From assembly GCA_046758905.1 (NCBI GenBank), contig JBHIBC010000002.1:25916-89915 (forward strand): a DNA stretch of 64,000 bases, read 5' to 3'. Positions 33,099 to 42,000 of this stretch are shown here, piece after piece (the first letter of the stretch is position 1; the number at the start of each line of letters is the position of its first letter). Source of the stretch: JBHIBC01 sp046758905 (lineage in GTDB: Bacteria > Acidobacteriota > Polarisedimenticolia > Gp22-AA2). Position numbers and translations under genes: made by a program. Under the pieces are notes generated by a model. That model searched no databases. It had not been told where the DNA came from and saw only the letters and a list, made by a program, of their open reading frames with translations.

Positions 33099-34949
33099 CT
33101 AATCGACGCCCTCGCGCCGGTGGAGCCTATCGATCTGCTTGCCGTACGCGACCACCAGATCGCGGCGGGTGAAGGCGCCGAGGACATCCGGGACGGCGCG
33201 GCTGCGGACGACGATGACCGAGTCGGTCTGACGGTTGGAGAGGAGCTGGGCGGCGTAGGCGAGGTCGTCGGCGGGGGTGAGGGGGCCGAGCACCTTCTTC
33301 ATGACGGTGCGGACCGTATTCCCCTCCTGGGACTGTTCCGAGACCAGGGCCCGGCGCACGTCCTCGATCGACAGTTCGCCCACCAGGCCGCCTCCCTCGC
33401 TCAGGACGGGGAAGGTGTTCTGGGTGGAATCGGACGCGAGCCGCACCACCGAGGGGAGGGTGTCGTTCTCCCTCACGGTGAGGAACTTCGACCTGGACGG
33501 CTCCCAGCAGTCCCGCACCTTGGCCTGTCGCAACACCTCGACCGCGAACGAGCCGAGGTGGGCGGGGGAGTCGGCGCGGCTGGGGACCTGGTTCTCGTAC
33601 AGCTTGATCCAGGGCGGCGTGAACATGAAGGCGATGGTGGCCACCAGCAGCGAGGGGACCAGCAGCCCGTACGATCCGGTCATCTCCATCACCATGATCA
33701 CCGAGGCGAAGGGCACCCTGGCCACGCCCGCGAAGAACCCCCCCATCCCGACCAGGATGCAGGCGGCGGGCTCAGGGGCCACCAAGGGGACGAACTGCGT
33801 CGCCGCCTGCCCGAACGCGGCCCCCAGCGCGCCGCCGATGACCAGCGAGGGGCCGAACACGCCCCCGCTCCCGCCGCTGGAGATGGTCAGGGAGGTCGCG
33901 ATGATCTTGACGGCGGCGAACAGGAGCAGGAAGCCGATGGCGTGGCTTCCATCGATCGCTTCCTGGATGTAGCCGTACCCCATGCCGAGGGCCTGGGGGA
34001 AGAAGGCGGCGATGACCCCGAGCGCCAGGGCGCCCGCCGCCGGCCTGAGCCAGCGGGGCATGGGCAGCCGCTTGAAGACCCGTTCCCTGAAGCCGTAGAA
34101 GATCCGGGGGTAGAGGTTCCCCACGAGGGCGCAGAAGAGCCCCAGGACGGCATAGACCAGCAGCTGCCGCGGCTCGTGGAATGAGATGGGCGGTGTCTCG
34201 AACAGAAAGCCCCAGCCGGCGTAAGTGGAGTAGATGGAGTACCCGGTGATGGCGGAGATCAGGCTAGGGAGGAGGACCTCGTACTCGAAGTCGGGCTTGC
34301 TGTAGGGCACCTCGGCGGCGAACAGCGCCGCCCCGAGGGGCGCCCGGAAGATGCTCCCGATGCCCCCGGCTACGCCCGCCATCATCAGGATGCGCCGGTC
34401 GTGGTTGGTGAGCTTGAGGGTGTCGGCCACGAAGGACCCGAAGCCGGCGCCGATCTGGGCGATCGGCCCCTCGCGGCCGCCCGAGCCGCCCGAGCCGATG
34501 GTGATGGCCGAGGCGACCGCCTTCACGGCCGGGACCCGGCGGCGGATCTTCCCGCGCAGGTGGTGGAACGATCGGACGACCGCGTCGGTGCCGTGCCCCT
34601 CGGCCTCCGGCGCCAGGCCGTAGACCAGCGCGCCGGATAGCAGGCCGCCGGCCAGCAGCGAGACCGGCAGCATCCAGGGGTGCTCCGGGAGGTATCCCGG
34701 CCCGCCTTCGGTGCCGCTCCCCGGAGGGAGAAAGGTGCCGATCCCCTCGAGCATCACCCACTGGCACAGCCGGAACATGAGGTCGAACAGGATGGCGCCG
34801 ATCCCCGAGACGGTGCCGACCAGGATGCTGAGCAGGATCCAGCGCCCGTGATGGCTCAGGTTCGGGTCGAGGAAAGGGTCGAAGGGACGGGCGAACCAAT
34901 CCAGCCGCACCGCGGTAATTTTCGATCCGATTTCCTTCCATCCTCGCAT
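33099..34949 (-). CDS. ClC-type chloride channel/transporter with C-terminal CBS pair
   Basis: 616 residues: about ten membrane helices with the ClC selectivity-filter motifs GSGGSGGREGPIAQIG and SGGSGGVFGPSLVIGG, then a cytosolic tail (about 450-616) with two CBS units (FLTVRENDTLPSVVRLA; LGPLTPADDLAYAAQLLSN). The glutamate of GREGP is the gating residue in the family; the second proton glutamate of exchangers cannot be assigned by eye. The tail may sense nucleotides. It is divergent from the Kef-type antiporter gene across about 90 bases, which suggests shared control of ion balance. Confidence 0.92.
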   Translation of the reverse strand: MRGWKEIGSKITAVRLDWFARPFDPFLDPNLSHHGRWILLSILVGTVSGIGAILFDLMFRLCQWVMLEGIGTFLPPGSGTEGGPGYLPEHPWMLPVSLLAGGLLSGALVYGLAPEAEGHGTDAVVRSFHHLRGKIRRRVPAVKAVASAITIGSGGSGGREGPIAQIGAGFGSFVADTLKLTNHDRRILMMAGVAGGIGSIFRAPLGAALFAAEVPYSKPDFEYEVLLPSLISAITGYSIYSTYAGWGFLFETPPISFHEPRQLLVYAVLGLFCALVGNLYPRIFYGFRERVFKRLPMPRWLRPAAGALALGVIAAFFPQALGMGYGYIQEAIDGSHAIGFLLLFAAVKIIATSLTISSGGSGGVFGPSLVIGGALGAAFGQAATQFVPLVAPEPAACILVGMGGFFAGVARVPFASVIMVMEMTGSYGLLVPSLLVATIAFMFTPPWIKLYENQVPSRADSPAHLGSFAVEVLRQAKVRDCWEPSRSKFLTVRENDTLPSVVRLASDSTQNTFPVLSEGGGLVGELSIEDVRRALVSEQSQEGNTVRTVMKKVLGPLTPADDLAYAAQLLSNRQTDSVIVVRSRAVPDVLGAFTRRDLVVAYGKQIDRLHRREGVD

Positions 34950-35038
34950 AAGATGCCACTTCTACTCGACTCGCGGGCGATTGGCAAGCCCGCGCCGCGC
35001 GGGAGCGCATGAACGGGAGGCCGGGAGGTGCGACGCTC

Positions 35039-36544
35039 ATGAGCCGCGGCTCGATGGCGCGATCCGCCTCGTTCCTCGCCCTGGCGCTGCTGGCGGGGGC
35101 CTGGCTGCGCGGCCCGAGCGCCGCGCCGGTCCCGGAGGAGGCCGGCCGCGCCGGGGGCGGGCACGTCGATCCCTTCTCCTTCATCCTGCTGGAGCTGTCG
35201 CTGGTCATCATCGTCGCCATGTTCAGCCGTTGGGTGGCGGAGCGCGCCCGCCAGCCCGCGGTTCTCGGCGAGCTGGTGGCCGGCGTGGTGATCGGGAACC
35301 TGGGGTTCTGGATCGGCAGGCCGCTCTTCGTCCTGGTCATGCACCTCGGAGAGGTGGGCCCCCTGCTGACCGAGATCTTCACCTCCGGCGCCTCGGTGGC
35401 CGGGGCGGCGCGGCACGTCTTCTCGGCGAAGGAGCTGGCGCCCGGGGCGGTCGGTGCGCAGGTCCTCCGGATCGTCACCGGGCCCGAGGCCCCGCACTAC
35501 GTGATCATGGGGATGGCCCTGTGGCTGTTCTCCAACCTCGGCGTCATCCTGCTGCTGTTCATGGTGGGCCTGGAGTCGAGCGTCGCGGAGATGCTGCGCG
35601 TCGGCGCGCGGGCGACGGCGGTCGCCGTTGTCGGCATCATCGTTCCGTTCGTGCTCGGCCTCGGCGCGAGCATGTGGCTCCTCGAGGGCGCCACCCTGCC
35701 GGTCCACCTGTTCGTGGCCGCGACGCTGTGCGCCACGAGCGTGGGGATCACGGCCCGCGTCTTCAGGGACCTGAACCGGCTGCAGACGGCCGAGGCCAAG
35801 GTGATCCTCGGGGCGGCCGTCATCGACGACATCCTCGGCCTGATCATCCTGGCCGTCGTGGTGGGGATCGTGGCGACCGGCGGCATCGTGGTCGCGGAGG
35901 TGGCGCGCATCCTGCTGCTCTCGATGCTGTTCCTTGGCGTGGTTATCCTTCTCGGCAACCGGCTGGTCCGCTGGGTGATCCCGGCGGTCAGCGCCCTCGA
36001 CCGGCATCACGTCAAGCTCCTGTTCCCGGTGGCGCTGGCCTTCGCGATGGCCTGGCTGGCGAGCATGATCGAGCTCGCGTCGATCATCGGGGCCTTCGCG
36101 GCGGGACTGATCCTCGAGGAGAGCCAGTTCGACAGGCACGCCGAGACGCGCCAGACCATGGAGGAGATGATCGGGCCGCTGGAGCGGATCTTCGCCCCGA
36201 TGTTCTTCGTCCTGATGGGGATGCAGGTCAACCTGGCGACCTTCCTCGAGCCCGAGACGGTGGGGCTGGCGGTCGCGCTGACCCTCGTCGCGATCGTCGG
36301 CAAGATCGTCGCCGGGTGGCCGGCGGGGCCCGGGACGGACCGGATCTCGGTCGGGCTGGGGATGATCCCGCGCGGCGAGGTGGGGCTGATCTTCGCCAGC
36401 ATCGGCAAGGGGCTCGGGGTGGTGACCCCGGCGCTGTTCTCGGCGGTCGTCATCATGGTGATCGTGACGACGTTGGTCACGCCCTTGGCCCTGAAGTGGT
36501 CGCTGGAAAGACGCGCCCGCGGGCCCGCGGCCGCGGCTCGGTGA
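35039..36544 (+). CDS. Kef-type (CPA2) cation:proton antiporter
   Basis: 501 residues with about twelve membrane helices. Family features are RQPAVLGELVAGVVIGN, LFMVGLESSV, the ion-binding Asp pair in GAAVIDDILGLIIL, and the C-terminal RGEVGLIFASIGKGLG. There is no RCK/TrkA-N domain, unlike KefB/C. An extra loop of about 60 residues (HVFSAKELAPGAVGA) lies between the second and third helices. The ATG at 35039 is preferred because of GGGAGG ten bases upstream; ATG 35009 is an alternative. It exchanges Na+ or K+ for protons. Confidence 0.88.
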   Translation: MSRGSMARSASFLALALLAGAWLRGPSAAPVPEEAGRAGGGHVDPFSFILLELSLVIIVAMFSRWVAERARQPAVLGELVAGVVIGNLGFWIGRPLFVLVMHLGEVGPLLTEIFTSGASVAGAARHVFSAKELAPGAVGAQVLRIVTGPEAPHYVIMGMALWLFSNLGVILLLFMVGLESSVAEMLRVGARATAVAVVGIIVPFVLGLGASMWLLEGATLPVHLFVAATLCATSVGITARVFRDLNRLQTAEAKVILGAAVIDDILGLIILAVVVGIVATGGIVVAEVARILLLSMLFLGVVILLGNRLVRWVIPAVSALDRHHVKLLFPVALAFAMAWLASMIELASIIGAFAAGLILEESQFDRHAETRQTMEEMIGPLERIFAPMFFVLMGMQVNLATFLEPETVGLAVALTLVAIVGKIVAGWPAGPGTDRISVGLGMIPRGEVGLIFASIGKGLGVVTPALFSAVVIMVIVTTLVTPLALKWSLERRARGPAAAAR

Positions 36545-36600
36545 GGACGGCGGACGTGAGAGAGTGCGCCCCGCCGGCCCTGACCAGGACGCGTTGAGCC

Positions 36601-37488
36601 GTGGAGCGCATCCGCGTCGCCGCGCTGCAATACTGGATCCGTCCCGTCCAGACCTTCGACATGTTCCGCGATCAGGTGGAGGGGCTGGTGGGGACCGCCG
36701 TGGACAACCGCTGCCACCTGATCGTCTTCCCCGAGTACTTCACGGTTCAGCTCCTCACCCTCGGCAACGTCAAGCGGCCGATCGCGGAACAGATCCGCGA
36801 CCTGGCGCGCCAGGGGCCGAAGTTCGTCGAGCTGATGGCCGCCCTGGCCAGACAGCACCGCATCTACATCGTGGCGGGCACCATCCCCGTCGTCGACGAG
36901 GACTCGGCGCCGGTCTACAACCAGTGCTTCCTCTTCAGTCCCAAGGGGGACTACGGCATCCAGAGGAAGCTGCACACGACCCGCTTCGAGACCGAGGAGT
37001 GGCGGATCTCCTCCGGGACGCGCCTGCGGGTGTTCGAGACCGACTTCGGGAGGATGGCCGTGACCATATGCTACGACGTCGAGTTCCCGGAGCTGGCGCG
37101 GGCCGCGGCGCGACAGGGCGCCTACCTGCTGGTCGTGCCGAGCTGCACCGAGGACCGTCAGGGGTTCCTGAGGGTCCGCTACTGCGCGCAGGCCCGGGCG
37201 ATCGAGAACCAGCTCTACGTCATCCAGGCCCCGACGGTCGGGTCGCTGCCCATGGTCCCCGCCGTGTCGCTGAACTACGGGCAGGCATCGGTCATGACGC
37301 CGAGCGATTTCCCGTTCTCGCGCGACGGGATCATCGCGGAGGGCATCCCCAACCAGGAGACCATGGTGATCGGCGAGCTCAACCTGAAGACCATCCAGGA
37401 GAGCCGCGTCGCCGGGACGGTCCTGCCCCTGAGGGACAGCAGCACCACCGCCGAGGTCGTCTCGAAGCTGGAGGTCCTGCCGCTATGA
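36601..37488 (+). CDS. Carbon-nitrogen hydrolase (nitrilase superfamily)
   Basis: 295 residues with the complete Glu-Lys-Cys triad: Glu in VFPEYFTVQLL, Lys in IQRKLHTTRFE and Cys in TICYDVEFPE. The family hydrolyses amides or nitriles. The GTG start at 36601 fits the family N-terminus (RIRVAALQYW). The stop overlaps the ATG of the acetyltransferase gene (ATGA). In many bacteria the two domains are fused in one chain, GNAT domain first; here they are separate genes in the opposite order. Confidence 0.9.
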   Translation: MERIRVAALQYWIRPVQTFDMFRDQVEGLVGTAVDNRCHLIVFPEYFTVQLLTLGNVKRPIAEQIRDLARQGPKFVELMAALARQHRIYIVAGTIPVVDEDSAPVYNQCFLFSPKGDYGIQRKLHTTRFETEEWRISSGTRLRVFETDFGRMAVTICYDVEFPELARAAARQGAYLLVVPSCTEDRQGFLRVRYCAQARAIENQLYVIQAPTVGSLPMVPAVSLNYGQASVMTPSDFPFSRDGIIAEGIPNQETMVIGELNLKTIQESRVAGTVLPLRDSSTTAEVVSKLEVLPL

Positions 37489-38216
37489 TCCGGTCCGCCG
37501 ACGAGGTCGTGGTCCGCAATACCCGGCGCGAAGACTTCCCGGCGATCATCGACCTGAGCCGGCGGACCTATCCGCACTCGCCCCCCTGGAACGAGACGCA
37601 GCTCGGCTCTCACCTGGACGTCTTCCCCGAGGGCCAGTTCGTGGCCGCGAGGGCCGACTCCGGAGAACCGGTCGGCATGGCCGCGAGCCTGATCGTGTCC
37701 TGGGACGACTACGACATGAGGGGGAGCTGGCGGGACTTCACCAGCCACGGGATGTTCACGAACCACGACGGCGTGCGGGGGAGGACCCTCTACGCCGCCG
37801 AGATCATGGTCCATCCCGCCTGCCAGGGGCGCGGGGTCGGGAGGAAGATGTACGAGGCGCGCAGGGAGCTGGCGCGTCGCCTCGGTCTGCTCCGGATCCG
37901 GGCGGGCGCGCGCCTGCGCGGCTACGGCCGGTACGCGGAGCGGATGAGCGCGGAGGAGTACGCCGTCCGGGTCATCAGGGGCGAGTTCCGCGACCCGACG
38001 CTGTCGTTCCAGCTCCATCAGGGGTTCCGCGTCCTGGCGATTGTGTCCGGCTACCTGCGCCACGACCAGGAGAGCCGGGGCTACGCGGCGGTGATCGAGT
38101 GGCTCAACCCCCGGGTGGCCAGGCCGGAGGACCGGGCCGACCCCGACCCGCGCTTCGACCCCCGGTGCTGGAGCCCGGGGGGCGCCGGCGGGGACCCGCC
38201 GCGCCGTCATTCCTGA
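37485..38216 (+). CDS. GNAT family N-acetyltransferase
   Basis: 243 residues. The acetyl-CoA-binding motif is MVHPACQGRGVGRKMYEARRE, after strands VVVRNTRREDFPAII and FVAARADSGEPVGMAASL. It overlaps the nitrilase-family gene by four bases (ATGA) and is the counterpart of the GNAT domain of bifunctional GNAT/carbon-nitrogen hydrolases; the two probably act on the same substrate in sequence, which is unknown. The C-terminus is a Pro/Arg-rich tail. Confidence 0.87.
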   Translation: MIRSADEVVVRNTRREDFPAIIDLSRRTYPHSPPWNETQLGSHLDVFPEGQFVAARADSGEPVGMAASLIVSWDDYDMRGSWRDFTSHGMFTNHDGVRGRTLYAAEIMVHPACQGRGVGRKMYEARRELARRLGLLRIRAGARLRGYGRYAERMSAEEYAVRVIRGEFRDPTLSFQLHQGFRVLAIVSGYLRHDQESRGYAAVIEWLNPRVARPEDRADPDPRFDPRCWSPGGAGGDPPRRHS

Positions 38217-38360
38217 GGGGGGCTCCGGCGGGCGGCCTCCGTCCCGGCATCCCTGTCCCCGAGTCCCGGTGGGGCCCTCGCGCGGGCGGTGCCGCGGCGT
38301 CCCGGCCCCGTTTCTCGATGTGAATCCGATCGGCCGCGCCGGGCGCCCTGGAGCGATCTT

Positions 38361-38374
38361 ACCGACCGGTCGGT
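38361..38374. promoter_or_regulatory. 14-bp perfect palindrome, TetR-type operator candidate
   Basis: ACCGACCGGTCGGT is fully self-complementary. Such sequences are typical operators of TetR-family repressors. On the minus strand it lies between TTGGAG and TAAGAT boxes 18 bases apart, but no minus-strand gene follows. No TetR gene is in the window. Confidence 0.5.
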
Positions 38375-38491
38375 TGATCCTCCAAAGCACCCGACAGTAC
38401 TGGATTAGGGCCGGATCGTCCGCGGCCGCTCTCCGCGGCACGGGATCCGTTGCAGGATGCGCAACAACATGGCCGGGCCCCGTGAATCCTG

Positions 38492-38520
38492 TTGACAGCC
38501 ACGGCACGCGCCCGTATATG
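38492..38520 (+). promoter_or_regulatory. Sigma-70 promoter
   Basis: TTGACA and TATATG separated by exactly 17 bases. Transcription should start near 38527, 33 bases before the doubtful small gene, and could also supply a long leader for the propeller-protein gene. Confidence 0.65.
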
Positions 38521-38559
38521 GTCGCGCAGATCCTGCCTTCGGGACCAAAGGGAGCGTCA

Positions 38560-38757
38560 GTGCCCGAGCGCATCGCCGTTCTCCACGACACCCTACGGGA
38601 CCGGCGGCAACCGGCCGACGCCGGCACGAACCGCGACGATGAGGTGCCGGGTGCTCGGGAGATCCGCCTTGCGGCGGTCGGTGGTCCGGGGTGCGCGAGC
38701 GGCCCGGCGGGCGCCGCCCGGCCCTCGGAGTCGGATCGACAGATGAGCCTCGTGTAG
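38560..38757 (+). CDS. Doubtful small protein downstream of a good promoter
   Basis: A 65-residue frame from GTG 38560 to TAG, starting MPERIAVLHDTLRDRRQPAD and ending ESDRQMSLV. GGGAG lies five bases before the GTG and a consensus-like promoter is 40 bases upstream, both correctly placed. Against it: GC3 is lower than in the neighbours, and the second half looks like random GC-rich sequence. No family is recognised. Confidence 0.35.
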   Translation: MPERIAVLHDTLRDRRQPADAGTNRDDEVPGAREIRLAAVGGPGCASGPAGAARPSESDRQMSLV

Positions 38758-39044
38758 CGCAGGCCGGTCCGGCCAGCCTGGCGGTCGCCGGACCGTGGCC
38801 CTGCGCTCTCGTTTTGTCCCGGCCCGGGGCCGCTCCTGCCGCCGGAGGGGGAGGTTCTTCGGGACCGGTTCCCGAAGGATCGCCGGCGGCAGCAGCGACC
38901 GCGGGCGCGGGAGCGTCGGATAGGGCCCTCCGGGACCCGGCGGCGCCGGGGACGGACCGGGGAGGACGGCCGCTCCTGCGGCCCGGCGCACGCCACCGAA
39001 GGTGGTTGACGCAGCGGCGCGGCAGTCGTAAGAGGTTGTCCGTG
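38758..39044. other. Intergenic region before the propeller-protein gene
   Basis: About 290 bases without a supported gene. The only element seen is the promoter at 39006-39034. Confidence 0.5.
39006..39034 (+). promoter_or_regulatory. Sigma-70-like promoter with very short leader
   Basis: TTGACG and TAAGAG are 17 bases apart. The -10 box ends ten bases before the ATG at 39045, so the message would be leaderless or nearly so; no Shine-Dalgarno sequence is present. Confidence 0.5.
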
Positions 39045-42000
39045 ATGCGCCACGACGCGCCGCCCCGGGCCCGCGCGCGCCCGGCCCTGCTGCTGCTAGC
39101 CGCGATCGCCGGAACCTCGCCCGCGACGGCAGCGGATGCGGGCCCCTTCCCGGAACTCATCGGTTACGTCTACGTCAACGAGGGGACCACCGATCGCTCC
39201 CGACTCGCCGCGCCGAACGTCGTCACGGGCCTCGCGGCGTTCTCGGACGGTTCGCTGGCGCTGCTTTCCGGCTCGCCCTGGCCGACCGGCGGGACGGGGC
39301 CCGAGGGGGCGGTCTTCCTGGGCTCCCCGCGGGCGGGGATCTGCGTCGCGCGGCGCCGTCTGTACGTCGTCAATCAGGGAAGCGACGACATCGCGGCCTT
39401 CACCATCGGGGAGCACGGCTCGCTGACGGCCGTCCCGGGATCTCCCTTCTTCTCGGGCGGATCGAGCCCCGAGGCGCTGGCGGTCACGCCGGACGGCCGG
39501 TTCCTGTACGTCGGTCACACGGGTAGCCGCGACCTCGCCGTCCTGTCCGTGGCGCCCGACGGCGGGCTGATCCCCGCGTCGGCGCCGATCGACCTCGATT
39601 CGGCGGTCGACGGCCTGGCGGTGACCCCCGACGGCCGCTTTCTGATCGCCACGCTGCCGCTTTTGGCGCGGATCGCCGTGCTGGCGATCGCCGACGACGG
39701 GAGCCTCGCGCACGTGCCCGGGTCGCCCTTCCGCGGCGACGGCGAGACCACCGACGGCGTGTCGCTCGGCGCGGGCGGCGCGGACCTCTTCGTGGCGGTC
39801 GCCGACCCGTCGCGGCTGCTCGTCAGCCGGTACCGGCTGCGCCCCGACGGGGTCCTGATCCGGATCCCGGGATCGCCGTTCTCCGGCCCCGGCGGGACCG
39901 CGAACATCGTGCACACCGTCCCGGGTGACCGGTTCCTGACGGCGTCGCTGCCCGCCCAAAACGCCGTGGCGGTCTTCCTGGTCGATCCCTCCGGCGGCTT
40001 GGTGCCGGCGCCCGGTTCGCCCTTCCCGAACGGTCCGCTCGGCACGAGCCCGGCGGGCATGGCTTCGGACCCGCTCGGCCGTCTCCTTTACGTGGCCGAC
40101 ACCCTGAGCGGCACGGTCAGCTCCCTCCTGGTGCGCGAGGACGGCCGGCTCGATCTGGCGGGGGACAGCGTCCGCACCGGCGTCGACGGACTGCCTCTCG
40201 CGAGCATCGTCTTCCTGCCGGCCGGCGACCAGGACGGCGACTTGGTGCCGGCGTCCTCCGACAACTGCCCCGCGGTGGCCAACCCGTCCCAGATCGACCG
40301 CGACGGCGACGGGCTGGGCGATCCCTGCGACAACTGCCCTGAGGTCGCGAACCGGGGGCAGCGGGACGCCGACCTCGACGGTGCCGGGGATCCCTGCGAC
40401 CCGGACCGCGACGGAGACGGCGTGGACGACAGCGCGGATCCCTGTCCCGACGTCGCGGATCCCGAGGGGGGCGATACGGACGGCGACGGCGTGGGGGACG
40501 CCTGCGACAACTGCCCCGACGACCCGAACCCGGATCAGGGCGACGTCGACGCAGACCTCATCGGGGACGCCTGCGACCGGCCGGCCATCCGGATCGGCTG
40601 GCTCTACGTGCAGACCGAGTCGCCCGAGAACGCCATCGCCGCGTACGAGGTGGACCTCGAGGGCCGTCTGCGCCGCCTGAGCGGCTCGCCGTTCCCGACG
40701 GGCGGGCTGGGGCCTGAGGGCAGCGCGGTGGCCCTGTTCGCGCCGCCGCGGCTGGCGGCGGGCCGGTTCCTGCCGGCCAGGCTGTTCGCCGCGAACCAGG
40801 GGAGCGACGACGTCAGCGTGTTCCGGATCGAGCAGGACGGAACGCCCGTCCCGATCCAGGGGTCGCCGTTCGCGAGCGGGGGCCGGCTGCCGGCGGGCCT
40901 GGCCCTGCACCCGAGCGGGCTGTTCCTCGCCGTGGCCAACCTGGGATCGCCGAATGTCGCGCTGTTCAACGTGAAGCCGGACAACCTGCAGCTCAAGAAG
41001 ATCGCCGGCACCCCGATCCCGGTTCCGGGGCGGGTGAACGGCCTGGCGTTTCATCCGCGCGGCCGATTCCTTGAGGTCGGCCTGCCCGATCTGGGACGGC
41101 TGCGGGCCATACGCTTCGAGTCGCCTTTCCCGTTCGTGCCCGGCTCGACGATCGTCGACCCCGCCGGAGCGCCCGCCGGCTTCGCGTTCAACGGCGCCGG
41201 GGACCGCCTGTTCCTGAGCAGCGCCACGAGCGGGACCGCCAAGGTCAGCGCGTTCGCGATCGACGTCGAGGGTGTCGCCGAGCCGCTGCCGCGCACCACG
41301 GCGACCGGCGGCGGCTCCAACTCCAACGCCGTCGCTTTGGGATCGGGCGAGAGGTTCCTGTACGTCTCCAATCAGGCGAGCAACACCATCGACGTCTTCG
41401 GGGTCGAGGCCTCGGGAAGCCTGGTCCCGCACCCCGGGACGCCGTTCCCGAACGCCCGCTTCGGCAGGACCCCCGTGGGGCTGACGATCGATCCCCTAGG
41501 GCGGTTCCTGTTCGCGGCCAACACCGCGTCCAACAGTGTCTCCTCGTTCCGCATCCGGCCGGACGGCGGGCTCGAGCCCCTAGGTGCGGCGGAGAAGACG
41601 GGGGCCGCCCTGGGGCGGCCGCTCGGGGGGATCGTCTTCCTCGGCGCGGGTGACGAGGACGGGGACGGGGTCGAGTTCGCGCTCGACAACTGCCCGGGCG
41701 CGCACAACCCGGGCCAGGAGGATGCCGACGGCGACGCCGTGGGGGACGCGTGCGACCGCTGTCCGGATCTGTTCGACCCGGCCCAAGTCGACTCGGACGG
41801 AGACGGCGCGGGCAACGCCTGCGACCCCGACCCCGACGGCGACGGTCTCGAGGGCGGGGAGGACAACTGCCCCGCGGACAAAAACCCGGGCCAGGAGGAG
41901 CGTGACGGCGACGGGCTGGGGGACCTGTGCGATCGGTGCCCGGACGATCCCGCAAACGACGGCGACGGCGACGGGTCCTGCGCCGGGATCGACAACTGTC

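Larger units (their letters stand above)
38217..38559. other. Intergenic region with operator-like palindrome and sigma-70 promoter
   Basis: Holds a 14-bp perfect palindrome (38361-38374), a smaller repeat GTTGC-N7-GCAAC (38449-38465) and a good promoter (38492-38520). A longer open frame through it from 38269 has no ribosome-binding site and is not supported. Confidence 0.55.

Noticed and set aside
38269..38559. Upstream extension of the doubtful 65-codon gene to 162 codons
   Set aside because: No ribosome-binding site, it crosses the promoter and palindrome, and the sequence looks non-coding.
39096..41432. A 778-codon minus-strand open frame
   Set aside because: Antisense shadow of the propeller protein; composition of Arg, Gly and Val with no recognisable domain.
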